Made by a program: the position numbers and the translations under genes
Shown: positions 39,539 to 52,404 of the stretch, piece after piece
Layout: each line of letters begins with the position of its first letter
Position numbering within the stretch: position 1 is the stretch's first letter
NCBI GenBank assembly: GCA_947652605.1
Contig: OX393579.1
Coordinates: forward strand, 310,001-374,000
Origin: Elmis aenea
Lineage: Eukaryota > Arthropoda > Insecta > Coleoptera > Elmidae
DNA length: 64,000 bases
Reading direction: 5' to 3'
Notes under the pieces: generated by a model
The model's database searches: none
The model's input: only the letters and a program-made list of their open reading frames with translations
What the model was told of the DNA's origin: nothing

Positions 39539-42500
39539 ATGTCGAGCGAGAAAAATCCATATGATCCTAAAGAATGCCCTCCACTTGATGTCAATATAGA
39601 TCAACCCCGTTACGACCAAAGCACATATATCGGAAGGGCCAGACATTTTTTTCAAACCACAAATCCCCTTAACATATTCGCCAGTGAAGACACGTTAGAT
39701 AAAGCTAAATGTATTATTACAAAATACAGGTAAATTTACAAGGGAGATTTTAATAAGAATTTTAATATTTAGGTATTACTATTTCGTAGATGCAAAGAGC
39801 CACTTCCAGTGTGTCTAACAGAAGACGAATTATGGGAACAAAAGGTTCTTTACGATTCTGCTTTTCATCCAGACACTGGAGAAAAAATGATGATTTTAGG
39901 AAGAATGTCGGCACAGGTTCCCAGCAATATGTTAATAACTGGTGGTATGATGTCTTTTTATAAAAGTACACCCGCTGTAATTTTTTGGCAATGGATAAAT
40001 CAATCTTTTAATGCTCTGGTCAATTTTACGAACAGAAGCGGAGACGCAAAAATTTCCAATAAGTAAGTGAATGTACTTATAAATCATTATGGAGGTACTT
40101 ATATGTTAGCAAAAACTAAAAAAAATTACATAACATACAAGGATAAAAGTGCTTGATTTATACACGTATTAATTTATTACATACAAGAAATTAAAATCAG
40201 AAAATTTCTTTCAAACAAATATAATCTTGGTAATTAAAAACGATGATAAATGTTACATCAATGTCTAATAAATATTAAGTTATCATAAAAGTAATAAAAT
40301 TTAATCGATATTACAAAATATTACACCAAAGGATTTAATTGCGTATAGTCCATTTCGCGATCCGAAGTTTTCTCCTAAATAAAATACCTTCATTTATTCA
40401 TATAAAAAAAGACGATAATTTTGCCACGAGCACGGTTATCAATAGCAGTTTTATTTATATTTATTGCACATTTACCACAAGCTGGTCTTTATTTAAACCT
40501 ATACTAATATGTCGTTAAATGTATTTAATAATGACAGTACTTGAGTTTGATCGATCGCATGTGGAGCATACATCAGTTTATGTTATTAGAACAAGTACCT
40601 AATTGACTAGAAGGACATTTACTATTGCAGATTAAAAATATAAATTTAAAGTTTTAGTGTACATATTTAAATAAAAGGCACCGAGTGCAAGCTTAAAGAA
40701 ACACGTACCTACTACATTCATTTAAAATCAGATCGTCATATGTATATTAAATGCATAAAAAGGCAGTCTTTGTCAATAACTTAAAAAAATCAGCTAGTTA
40801 AAAGACTAAAAAATATTAACCATAGACTTGTAGTCAACTTGAACAAAATATAGCCAGGTGATCTACATTATATAACATAAAAAACGCAAAGTTCTTTGGG
40901 TAAAGTGATAATAATTGCTAACAAATTTCTTGTATAATACAAATATATAACCACCTTGAATATCCAAGTTTCAATTATAGATATGTCTTTAAAACTAACA
41001 CTAATAACTCATGTTAATTATAATTTAAACATCAATACATGTACATAGTTCTATATAAAAACAACTTTCCATGATTGCATAACAGTGCCATACATAGTGG
41101 ATGATAGCAGTTTCGCTCACTTTATTTATATAAAATCTGTCCTAACAGTTCAGCAAATATAATTATTGTAAATTAAACTGTTTGTTGTTTACGATATGAA
41201 AAATTTTAAATCGTTACGCAATAAACAAATATTTAGAACCCTGTCATCTGTTTAAATACATGATAAAGTACAATCAATAAAAATAAACTTCACCATGAAT
41301 TAAAATTTTCATGGTCTGTAAATTTTGAAGGTGAATAAAAATACTTTTTTTTTATGTAACAAAACAACGAAAGTAATTTTTAAAGTATTCCAGCACTTTC
41401 AGTAAAAGGCCAAAATATTGTATTTGTCGAAGACAAACTCGAATAAATTATTTTAGAAATATTACTGTAGAGTTGTTTGTGCAATATAGACATTACCTAT
41501 AATATGAAAATAAATTAAGTGGTTCGACATATATATTTGAAGAGAAAGGCAAACGCTGAACTTTAATAAACAAAATGAACAAGAACTGGAATAATGTTTA
41601 AAAATGAATACCATGCGTGCGAAAACTTTTAAAAAAGTGTATCGCCGTAAATAAAACGCTGTTTTTTCATGAATTAACCCGATAACGACTGAAAAGTAAA
41701 TTTCCTATCGACTAATTTGAAAGTCGAAATGCAAGCAAGCTATACAGGTCGATCAATATAAAAAGGCCTCTGTATAATTTGGTCTTAAAACACACTTTTA
41801 CATGGTTGTTTAACAATTAAAATTTAAAAAAAAAAAAACTTAAGAAAGTATAATAATATTTGTTTATAAATAAAAAAACGTTATCTTTATAAACCTGCAA
41901 AAATCTAAATGAATTGCGATATAATTAATTGGAAAAATTATTTTTAGTCAAATTAAGATGTCGTATGTGTTGGCTACAGGTGGTGCATTAGTTACGGCAT
42001 TATCTTTAAACAGAATGGTTAAAGTAAGTAATTTATTAGTTAGAGAAACCAAATTATCGCCACAGATTGATTTTCTACTTTTTTAGAATTTACCCCCAAT
42101 TGTGGGCCGATGCGTACCTTTTGCTGCCGTCGCTGCCGCCAATTGTGTTAATATACCTCTAATGCGTTCCCAGTAAGCAACAATACTAAGCAAAACTGAA
42201 TTTCCATTGTGATTTCTTTTGAATTTTAGAGAATTAAAGGATGGGACACCGGTATTCGATGAAAATAATAATAGATTAGGAAATTCCAAAGCAGCTGCTC
42301 AATCTGGAATAGCGCAAGTAACTCTAAGCAGAATCATTATGGCTATGCCAGGAATGTGTAAGTAATTGTCCTTTCGTGTAAAGAAGTATCTTTTAATTAT
42401 GTTTTTTGCCCCCTGAGCTTATGGTACTAGTATGGTCGCACCTTGAGAAAATAGATAATTGCTTAATAGACGCTGAAAATTCAAAGCATTTGATAAATAA

Positions 42501-44393
42501 CAGGCAACCCGTTTAATATACAAGTACTGTCATTTTAGATCGTATACAAAAACAAACTACAAAAACCATACAGGGTGTAGACTTGGATCACGCAACAAAG
42601 CAATAATTTCAATGGTAAAATTTTAAAAGTCGTATATTATCTCCCCTAATTGTTTTAGAAAAGAAGTGCAAATAGGTTTTCTGTAGAGAAAAAAAAAAAA
42701 TCTGTATCTATTAATGCAATCAATATTAATTTTTAGTTTTCTAATAACTGAAAATTAAGCAACTTAAAAAACGCGTTTTGACAAAAATCTGTAGTACCTA
42801 GAAATTATGCTGTGACAACTGCCCATCCTAATGTCGCTTGTACTGTCACTTTGACGCGAAATTCATTCTGAATTATACTTTATATTTGATCAAACATTTA
42901 TTTTAAACAATTAGTTATGTTTTCATTGCAAGAAATGATAAAAATTACAATTAAGTACAAAGTGATAGTATAAGCGTTATTAGCGTGCCCATCCTAAGCG
43001 TGCGTCCAGACGTATGTAATATGTAATGTAAAATGTAATGTAACGTATAATGTAATGCGAATAATTGTTTGGACGGTACAGGAGCACGATGCGAATCCTG
43101 TTGTTTTTGTATTACATGTAAACGCTCGCAGTGCCGTAAAACGACGAATTTGCGTTACATTACACGTTAAATTACATTACATAATATTACATACGTCTGA
43201 ACGCACGCTTAGGATGGGCAGTTGTCATAATATAATTCCAAAACGCGTTTAGTAATTCTACAAAAAAACCTATTTGCACTTTTATTCTAAAATAATTCGG
43301 GGAGATAATATACGACTTTCAAAATTTTACCATTGAAATTGCTATGTTGCGTGATCCAGGTCTACACCCTGTATAGCAATAAATACTAAGAAATTTTAAT
43401 ACGCACATTTGAAAATTGTTAATTCGCGCCCTATTATAATCACCATGGCAATTATAACTAAGCTCCGCCTATTTTCTTAATTACCATGGTAACCGCGTCG
43501 ACCGCCATTGTGAAAGATGTTTGAATTATCTAACTGACGTTTAAAAGTCAATTGACGTTAAATACAACGATACTTTACATTAAAATTCAATGGTTTTACT
43601 AAAATAATGTTTATTTATTAATAAAAGCCTCTCATTTCACCATACGAAATTTAAAAAGGTAATAAAAGCACTTTAACATATTATTTGTCCATTTTAAACA
43701 GAGTTCTCACTTCTCACCAATTAACTATTTAGACGTTGTTCACTGTTTTATCTGTAATAGATATAGTTTAGATAGCATGAGAATTAGTATAAGTAAGAAG
43801 AACACGAGGTATGTAATAATTGATGTAGCCGGAAAGAAATAAAAAATAAAATAACAAGATAATTAGTGTTCTCATTTACCATAAATAAAGGACATAACAT
43901 AATCGAGAATGACTATTTAGTGCCATGTAAACATATCTGAGTAATTCAATTGTAATAATTGTATTATTCAACTTGTGTATGTTACGCAATGGATTGCACA
44001 TCATATCTAGTTTTCACAATTTACTCAGTTTAACTTTGTAATTGGTTTCTGCTATAAAAAAGTGTAATGATCTGTACATTTCTTTTTAGTGATTGCACCT
44101 TTTATAATGAATCACCTCGAAAGGCGAGGGACTCTGTGTAGATATCCCTGGATAACCATGCCACTTCAAGTTGCTCTTGTTGGTGTTTGTTTAACTTTCG
44201 CTACACCATTAGCTTGTGCCCTGTTCGAACAACAAGCTTCACTGCCATATGCTAAACTTGATCCAGAATTAAGGGTAAGAGTTCGAAAATCTTACATAAG
44301 TTTATCCTGATTGAACCAATTTTACAGGAAAAATTGGATAAGAAGTATAATAATAATCCTCCCAAGTATGTCTTCTTCAACAAGGGTTTGTAA
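39539..44393 (+). CDS. Sfxn1-3: Sideroflexin 1/3, mitochondrial serine transporter, 334 aa
   Basis: Seven exons: 39539-39729, 39790-40062, 41948-42023, 42087-42172, 42230-42357, 44090-44274 and 44328-44393, giving 1005 nt in frame. Conserved sideroflexin blocks are seen in order: [82 protein letters not shown] and the C-terminal VFFNKGL. Length and ends match the family (320-330 aa). The LMRSQELKDG and [14 protein letters not shown] segments resemble the SFXN1/3 branch rather than SFXN2. Members sit in the inner mitochondrial membrane, and SFXN1 imports serine for one-carbon metabolism. Two long introns (1.9 and 1.7 kb) interrupt the gene, the second holding a palindromic transposon. Confidence 0.96.
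42571..43371. mobile_element. 801-bp palindromic (fold-back) Tc1/mariner-like MITE in a sideroflexin intron
   Basis: The ends CAGGGTGTAGAC are inverted, with TA on each side (42569-42570, 43372-43373). The arms stay similar over several hundred bases: ACTTGGATCACGCAAC / ACCTGGATCACGCAAC, GTCGTATATTATCTCCCC, GTGCAAATAGGTTTT, and internally ACAACTGCCCATCCTAA. The centre (about 42985-43215) has a second inverted pair (AAGCGTGCGT) and TAATGTAA-type simple repeats. No transposase ORF. The TA duplication and CAGGGTGT end suggest a Tc1/mariner-mobilised element. Confidence 0.82.
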
Positions 44394-44461
44394 AACAAGG
44401 CCTTATAATATTATATAAAGTTTTAAGATTGTTTATAGACATGTATACATCTGATATTGAC

Positions 44462-44467
44462 AATAAA
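44462..44467 (+). promoter_or_regulatory. AATAAA polyadenylation signal of sideroflexin
   Basis: AATAAA about 70 bp after the stop codon, the first clear signal downstream. Confidence 0.55.
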
Positions 44468-44942
44468 TTTTGTGTAAACGTACAAAAAAGGATCATATTT
44501 TTAATAGTACATTGAAAACCTTTATGAATAGTTTTACATGCAACGCTTACATGTTCACACAGCGTTTATGTATGACAGCCATGCTGGTCCGTTACAAGCA
44601 CGGTTTGTCACATACGGGCATCTTCTTAGCAAGAAGATAAATTCAAAAGCATCGGTCACTCACCAAATTTGTTATACCGGACACTAATGTTGACCGATAA
44701 TTTTGGCTCATAAAACAATTTATATTAAACCTTACCTTAAGATTTGTACAGAAAAATCATTATTTATAGGTAGGTACTCATATTTCCCTAATACACACAT
44801 TTACTTAAAATAGAATAATTTAAACAATAAAATTCTTCAGTTTTATTCCATACTTGTAAAATGACTTCGCCAAACATCAAAAGATGAAGTTAGAATAGTA
44901 TTTGTCGTAAATGAACAAGGCGGCACATTTATTTGGTACATA

Positions 44943-46161
44943 CAGGGTGTGTATAAATTGGCGGAAGCGCTACACGTGGCGATGTTCTTCGTAAAATTCT
45001 AATTGCAAGTCGAAAATCTTAACACAAAAATGATGTACCATGCTACCTATGGCCTCAGGAACCATTTAAAAAAACAAAAATTTGGCAACCTTGCATACAT
45101 TGATTTGCGTTTGGACATTTTTTTATTAGCAATTTTTACTTAGATATTTATAATATTTATTCGAACTGAAAGCCTTCAGTTCGTAAACATAGCTGCATTC
45201 TTTTAGGTATCGTCTAATACAAACAAAAAATAATTACGAGAAAAACAGAGATGACAGCTAATGACAATGTTGCCATGTGTATTATTTTTATTCAAATCAG
45301 TGATTAACATATTTTCAACACCAATTTTTAAAAGGAAAAACTATATCTAGGAAAAAATATTATTCAAAATTTATTTTTATTCCAAATCGCAGCTTATTCA
45401 TTGAAAATACTCCTATTAAATAATAACGCTTATTAAAGGACTGAATGTCAACTTTAAGGACTTCTTGCTATTGAATAAAAAGATAAAGGAAAGAGCGTTA
45501 TAGCGATACTAAGGCGTCCAGGTTAGCCTCTCAATATGGCGGATGCATGTTTCCGCTTCTCAGTGGCGTATCTAACATTTTTAAATATGTATTAAATAAT
45601 GTAAATATTTGCTTGGTTTTGAATTGAACCTGTTATTTACTTATTTATTTCTTGTTTCGTGGTTGAGGGAATTAAAAAAACGACAGCATATTTCAATATT
45701 TGGATTGTTTATTATGAGAGTTAAAAAATATGCTGTACACAAATGCACGCCACTGATATGACATACCATTTTGACAGACCACATCAAATTTTCAATACAT
45801 GATTACACCACAACATGTCTACTTACCTATGAAACGTAATCTTTTAATCTCCAATATTTTTGGACCTAGTAAGACTACAAGATCTGCAGCTAACCATTGT
45901 AGCACACAAAACTCTAAATTTCTTGACTGTTTGACCTGTCAAAACCGGCCGCCATCAGAGGCCTTTAATGTCGTCATTTCCGTCGCCGCTCAAACGCTGC
46001 AGCATAGTATTAAAAGCTCCTTCCTTTATCTTTTTATTCAATGCTTCTTGCAGACACAGCAAGCAAGCATGGTACAACATTTATGTACTAAGATTTTCGA
46101 CTTAGAATTTTACGAAGAACATCGCCACGTGTAGCGCTTCCGCCAATTTATACACACCCTG
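44943..46161. mobile_element. 1.2-kb palindromic Tc1/mariner-like fold-back element
   Basis: The ends are inverted repeats starting CAGGGTGTGTATAAATTGGC, flanked by TA (44941-44942, 46162-46163). The arms match far inward: CGGAAGCGCTACACGTGGCG, ATGTTCTTCGTAAAATTCTA, then ATTGAATAAAAAGATAAAGG near both inner edges. Almost the whole element can therefore fold into one hairpin. The small ORF 45799-46134 lies in the arms and is not a credible gene. The CAGGGTGT terminus is shared with the 42571 element. Confidence 0.85.
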
Positions 46162-46993
46162 TATACTTTAACAAAATGAAATAAGCTCATTAGCGGTTGA
46201 CTTAAGGTACTATAACGCTCTGCAGTTTTGAAAATGAATTACATTTGATATCCAAAATGTACAAGGTGTTATAGGTGCCACAGGGGCCGGGCCCCACCTG
46301 TATATATGAATCTAGCAAATGATCTATAATTTAAAACAATATTTTATTGTAATAATTCATTATATTTTCATTTATTCCCAACACATTTTATTTTTTAAAT
46401 TACTGGCCCTATTTCATACGAGTAGAGGTAGAGCACAGGATATGTATGAAGCGTGTGGACTACCGATAGTGTTTTCTTTACCGGCCGCAACGCTCATATT
46501 ATCGGGCCCGACACTAAGTTTTCAAGTACATAGCGCGCGATTGTTTGATAGTGTTTTTTTTTTTCGTTGTCGATCTGTTTTGTTTTATTTTAGTATGTTT
46601 AATTATTGTTGGTGTGTTTTGTTGCTGTTTGTTTTTGCTACAATGTATTTTAAACTTTTACGACCATGAACAAAATCGACAGTTTATTGAAAAAAATGTT
46701 TCTCATTATTAAGTCGTGGAAAAATTAGAAATTAAAAAACTTGGGGCACATCAACCCATGGATGTGCATATTACTCAACAAGATGGCAAAAAAAACAAGA
46801 ATATTTATAATTTATAATACATATTGTTTAGTTGAAAAAAATTCTAAATATTTTTTTTGTGTCCCTGGCCCCACCTGCTTCTATTGTCACCAGCCGCAAT
46901 GTATATATGTGTATAATTCTGATACTAACAATAAATTTAAATGTACAAAAAGCGATCAATAAACATAAAAAAATATGTAGTGTCATATATTTA
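46162..46993. other. Spacer with possible decayed repeat, no gene
   Basis: Contains a GC-rich patch CAGGGGCCGGGCCCCACCTG near 46280 and a partial echo TGGCCCCACCTGCTTC near 46866, unlike the AT-rich surroundings. It looks like decayed transposon sequence. The ORFs at 46319-46669 and 46741-46962 show no family pattern. Confidence 0.4.
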
Positions 46994-46995
46994 TT
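46990..46995 (-). promoter_or_regulatory. AATAAA overlapping the stop codon of the 832-aa gene
   Basis: The minus strand reads GGA TAA TAAATA, so the last two bases of the stop codon begin an AATAAA hexamer. If used, the 3' UTR would be very short. I see no equally close alternative signal. Confidence 0.35.
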
Positions 46996-49900
46996 ATCCT
47001 ACAACATAAAAACTCTCGTCCGGAAATATATCAGGTTGTACCGATTTCCATGCTGCATGCAGTACAGAGCTGGGTGAGTTGGCCAGCTTGATGACTTCTG
47101 GAATTTCTGGTAGTGCAACATAATAACCTACAACAAAGTAAACAGTTTTAGTAATAAAAATTAAAATGTCATTTATTTTTAAAATTTCAAAAATCTAGGA
47201 CATAAATTACATAACAAAACCCCATTTAATATAACTAATTGGCTAGAGAGCTACACCAAATAAAAGTTCGATGTTGAATATTGCAACGATTAGCAGTAAA
47301 ATAAGTAACGGTTTACACAACGAGCAACGTGTGCTACATCATATGAACTAAAAAAAAAAAGATAAATAGTTTATCTTGTATTCTAAACATGAATTCTTGT
47401 CAAAACAGCCAAAGTTTATGCGAAAAATGTATTATTCAAGCCAAAAAGAGACCTGTAAATTAAATTAACGATACATCAATCTCTATGATGCTTATTTATA
47501 TAAAAATAAATTGTATGATGATTTTCAAAGTGTTAAAGTATAAATTTTGACTCGCTGATTTAAAAATTGACAGATAATAAAAAAAATTAATGAAAACTAA
47601 TGTCAGATTGACAGTCATGGCTACTTCTATTTGTAAAATTAATCCAATTTTAAAATATTAATTATAAACTAAATATTAAACATTTAAGCTTACTAATGGT
47701 CTCAAATGATGCGTAATAATTTTATCTTTCTATTGTTGCCATTAATTTTAATATAAATTCAATTGGGGAGCAGGAATCCGAAAAACAGTTAAAACCAATG
47801 TTAATTCCCTATGTTCACGGCTGGTGGTTAACACCCGGTATAGAAAAGTCCAACCTGACTCTGACTCTATAACGCATGAATATAGCTACGGGTTGACTTA
47901 TGTCATACTTGAAAATCATCATGAGGCTATGGTATTATAGTAATCTGTAATGTTATTATAGTAATCTTTAATATTATTATAGTAATCTGTAACGCAGGTT
48001 GTGTCTAATGAACCGTAAATTTTTACTCACCGGTAACATAATAGTGTCTAACTTGCAGCTCACGGTATTATAAAAAGTAATAGTTTACATTTAAGATATA
48101 CAATATTCCCGTCCTAGGACGGGCTACGTGCTAGTTATTCCTTATTCAATAAATTTCAAAGTATTGGCTGTGTGTTTTATGCATTAAATATCAGTATTAT
48201 ATGAATTCATTGGAACATAAACAAACAATAATTATTATGTGTTGATATGTATTTGTGGACTTGCATCAAATCTTGTAACAATTTCTTCAGCGTTAGCTGT
48301 TTTTATTCATATATGTTTTATTATACAATACCTGGGAACCAAGAAGGTTTCTGTGTTCCTCTAAGATGTACCCGAGAAGTATGCTGAGGTGTTTTTGGTA
48401 TAAGTAAATATTCTATACCATTATCATCATCCCTTTGTAAATCGGTATCAGATTCTAGACCTGCCTCGAGTAATGTTAGGTCACCAGCAGGAGTTGCTCC
48501 AACTGCCTCAATTATTGGTTGAAGATCTAAAAATATAATAATTATAGATCTTGTTTTCATTTTTTAAGGGGGGGTAAACCTTCAACTCCCCAAGGGGGTT
48601 CTTCAGTGGCTAGGTTTGGATATTTTTTTTTTTTGACAGTCCCTGAAATAGAACAACATATCCAATTAATTAATATAAAATTAATAAAGCATTCATTAAT
48701 AGGATAGGTTGGCTTACGTTTTTTAAGTGTGTTGGCTACTCTAGCGCCCTGTTTTTTGCCTACAGTTTCCGAATAAATGCTATCAGATGGTTTCTGTGGG
48801 GTACCATGTGATGTAATGGCTGCCTGTTCGAGTTCTCGACCCATTATGCTGGTATGTAGCTGAGATGGAACCATCGTAGGTATAACAGCATCTTGCAGTG
48901 GGGCAGGGGCGGCTGAACTAATTAATACTGACAATATTAAACAGCTGTTAAAGTTAATGTACTAACCTTATAGCTATAACGGGTTCGTCTCCTATTTCAG
49001 GGAACAAGTAGTTATAAACACTAGAGGGTGGAGCTCCCATTGTAACACCTTTTTCTTCAGTGAGCATGATGGCTGCTATTACTTCAGGCTGCATTTCATC
49101 CTGTGCTTCATCTCCTGTAGGATTTGGGTAGACTATCGACTAGCAAACATTTTTAGTTTCAATAAACATAAGAACTGCACAACTTAATACGGACCAGTCG
49201 ATTAATTTACTTTGTTTGCACTACCTGTTCCAGAATAGCTAGAGAATCAGCATTAAAATTCATAGTTTGTATTTTTTTTTTCAAACTATAATTTTTCGGC
49301 GATTGATCTTTTAATTCGATAGGCACCATTGAAAGAGCAATTTCAACGTCGTTCCTTTCTTCTTCGACCATCTGGGATAATTGCAAGGGATCGATTGCCC
49401 CTTGAACCTGAGCATACAATTTATTTACCAAATATTCACATTGCAAATTATTTTTTTGAAAAACTTACTTTTGAAACTTCGTGAACAACTGTTTTCACTT
49501 TCTGCGTGTAGCCAGGTGCAACGCTTATAGTATCTGAGACTGATATTACTTCTGCTGGTGGAGCATCCTTCATAAACATATTAAGTTGGAGTGAATTTTT
49601 AAAAAATAAAAATGTTATCTTACAGGGTCTGCGGACGGCAGCACAGGATCCCTAGAAACAAATAATAAAATGTAAACAGATAATAAGTCTTATTATTTAT
49701 TACACAAAACAATTTACCCAATAATTATTAAAAAAATTATTTGATTATTATTTACACATTAATACATCAATACATAAAAATTGTATTACAGAAAGTTACT
49801 TACAATTGTTGTATGTCAACGTCAAGTTTTGTAGCGTGACCCGTACCATCTAACTGAGTCCGAGTCGTATGTTTAGTCACAATTTCGTGTCTTGGTGAAC

Positions 49901-52019
49901 GTATCAAGCTTTTTTCAAAGGATATCTGTTGTGTAGCTTGTACTGGGCCCTCAGGTGTCATAATAGTTGGTGGGCTTGTACTCTGACGATGTTCGCCTTT
50001 CATTCTTACAGGAGCACCAGGGCTGCTAGCTGAGGTTTCTAAAAGTTTTTGTTGAACTGCCCGTTTTAACAGTGACGTCTCATGTGGAGAGCCTTAAAAT
50101 ATTAATCACAAACATTTTTACAAATGCAACGCATTTTTGATTTGTTGTTGCATAAAACATAATATCAAATTTAAAATCTAGTAACGATTTTATGAAAACT
50201 AACTTGGAGGAGTTTTTGATTTCGGAGGTGATTTTCTGGGCGAACCTTCCTGCAACAAACCAATAATTGTTAACTAATTTACAAGAACAAAATATTGCAT
50301 TTTTTAAAATTAATAAAATAATGAGCAAGAAAATATTTATAAAATATTATAATATCTATGTAATTGTGTATTTATAATATAAGTTATAGAACTTACGGTA
50401 GCATCACATGGGTACGGAGATGTATCCTCAACAATTTGTTCATCTACAAACCATAATATTTAGTAGTGAATAAAATCAGTTTAATTCAATATCTTACATG
50501 GTACACCAACAACTGGACGTGCAATAGAACGCTGACCATCTGCAACAGTCTTAAGTCAATGCTTTACATAAACTAAATTAAATCAATTTATGATCAATAG
50601 CCAGTTTTAAAAACTATAATTAATAATGTTGCCATATTATTAACACTAAAATTTGCAGTTTGAAACAAATTCAAATGAAGCAATTCAATTTTAATTTGCT
50701 TTTCTTTCATTTTTCACTTAGTCAAGGCTGGAAAAATACATACGTGGGGGAAGTTTAGACGGTTTTGGCAATGTCTTTGTTATAATGGTAGTTGTAGTTT
50801 TCCTTCTTCCATCACTATCAACACCTGAGGTAGAACTTATAGTTCTTGTAATTCTACATGAATAATATAAATGATGGTGTTACATCAATAATATATTTGA
50901 TAATCAATTGTGCTTACTTAGGAATTGCTCCAATAGATGATCTAGCCCCACCAATACTTGATGGTCTCCCACTAACAGCAGCTGCTTGTGACCTCTCCCC
51001 TGTAGTGGCAGGTGTTCGTCTCGGTTGACCATAACCAAAAGATGACCTTCCTTGACCAGCGGTTCCAGGTGGCCTTAAACCAGTACCTAAGGAGAGTCTT
51101 CCACCACCGGCAGCTGCAGGAGGTCTTAAATCACTACCTAAAGATGGTCCTCCTCCAACAGTAGTTGCAGGAGGTCTTAAACCACTACCTAAAGATGGTT
51201 TTCTTCCAACAGTAGTTGCAGGAGGTCTTAAACCACTATCTAAAGATGGTCGTCCTCCAACAGTAGTTGGAGGTGGCTTTAAACCAGTACCTAAAGGTAG
51301 TCTTCCTCCACCAGTAGCTGCAGAAGATCTTAACCCACTACCTAACTCTCTCCTAACACCAGCTGCTTGTGACCTCTCTCCTGTAGTGACAGTTGTTCGT
51401 CTCGGTTGACCATAACCTAAAGATGGCCTTCCTTGACCAGCGGTTCCAGGTGGCCTTACACCAGTACCTAAGGAGAGTCTTCCACCACCACCAGCTGCAG
51501 GAGGTCTTAAACCACTACCTAAATGTAATCTTCCTTCACCAGTAGTTTTAGGTGGTCTTAAGCCACTAGGCGCGGTTGTAGCTCTAGCACCACCAACAGT
51601 TTTAGATGGTGGTACATTTCCAGTACTTGTACATGGCTCACAAGATGCTGCTTTTAAATTAAAACATACTTTTAAAATAACATCTATGCCTATATTTATT
51701 ATAACATTAAATATTGCTACATTAATTAGTATCTATAATTGATAAAATGTAAAGCTTTCATTATCAGTATCACGTTAATCTGATTTAAAGGAAATTGATG
51801 ATTATTTTTTTATATTCGGTTCTCTACTTAGAATAATATATTTCAGTGTTATGAATACTTACTAGATGTTGAAGGTTTAGGTATACCACGTTTTTGGCTT
51901 CCAGACTGACTCGGAACTAGTGTTGAACTACTTTTGGTTGAAACAGACGATTGGCTAGAAGTTTTCGGTTTTGGCAAATTTGACTGACCCTTTGAGAGTC
52001 GGGATGGTATTCTTGACAT
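46994..52019 (-). CDS. Unrecognised 832-aa basic repeat protein, possible microtubule-associated type, 15 exons
   Basis: Exons are complement(51863-52019, 50918-51650, 50744-50853, 50498-50539, 50397-50443, 50204-50249, 49804-50092, 49624-49651, 49469-49567, 49225-49407, 48967-49139, 48718-48917, 48580-48642, 48332-48526, 46994-47127), 2499 nt in frame. The N-terminus MSRIPSRLSKGQSNLPKPK has an SxIP-like EB-binding site and basic Ser/Pro character. Exon 2 encodes about eight degenerate LGSGLRPP-type units within a large internal duplication. Later come TP/SP-rich linkers, an acidic NDVEIALSMVPIELKD segment, and a conserved-looking C-terminus (DLQPIIEAVGATPAGDLTLL; YYVALPEIPEVIKLA). No membrane segment or known domain is seen. 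If exon 13 is not spliced at GAAG|GTTTAC it reads to a TGA at 48557 and gives a 730-aa form. A role at microtubules is only inference from composition. Confidence 0.8.
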
Positions 52020-52253
52020 TTCAAATTATTTTTAGTAACATTAAAATTTTAACACTAAATAAGTTGATGTAATTTGGCATTAAATACACATTTGTCGAAA
52101 AAATGAAATATGCCAACTAGTCTATGTGAATTATTATTCCACACTTCAATGTGTATGTTCTGTGACTTCCATTATCAGTACTTTAATAGAATAAAATGTT
52201 GTATTCTTTCATGCATAATTTGAAGTTGTTTCGATAGAAACAATAAAATATAG

Positions 52254-52404
52254 AAAAAGACTGACGGGATAATGGTAAAGGGGTCTCTAAAGAATACTCT
52301 TTAAATTAGCTAAATATTTCGAGTTGTTTATTTACTCGAAATATTTAGCTAATTTAAGGAGTATTCTTTAGAGACCCCTTGACCATTATCCCGTCAGTCT
52401 TTTT
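52254..52404. repeat. Near-perfect hairpin, 70-bp arms, 11-base loop
   Basis: The left arm 52254-52323 (AAAAAGACTGACGGGATAAT...) and right arm 52335-52404 are reverse complements over 70 bp with only two mismatches. The loop is TTGTTTATTTA. In a plus-strand transcript one mismatch becomes a G-U pair. It lies about 235 bp upstream of the 832-aa gene's ATG. It may be a young MITE or a source of double-stranded RNA; no clear target duplication is visible. Confidence 0.9.

Noticed and set aside
45799..46134. 111-codon ORF
   Set aside because: It falls in the right arm of a fold-back element, where the inverted copy constrains the sequence; no protein family pattern.
46319..46962. Two overlapping ORFs near a GC-rich patch
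   Set aside because: Low-complexity hydrophobic translations with no homology pattern or splice context; more likely decayed repeat.
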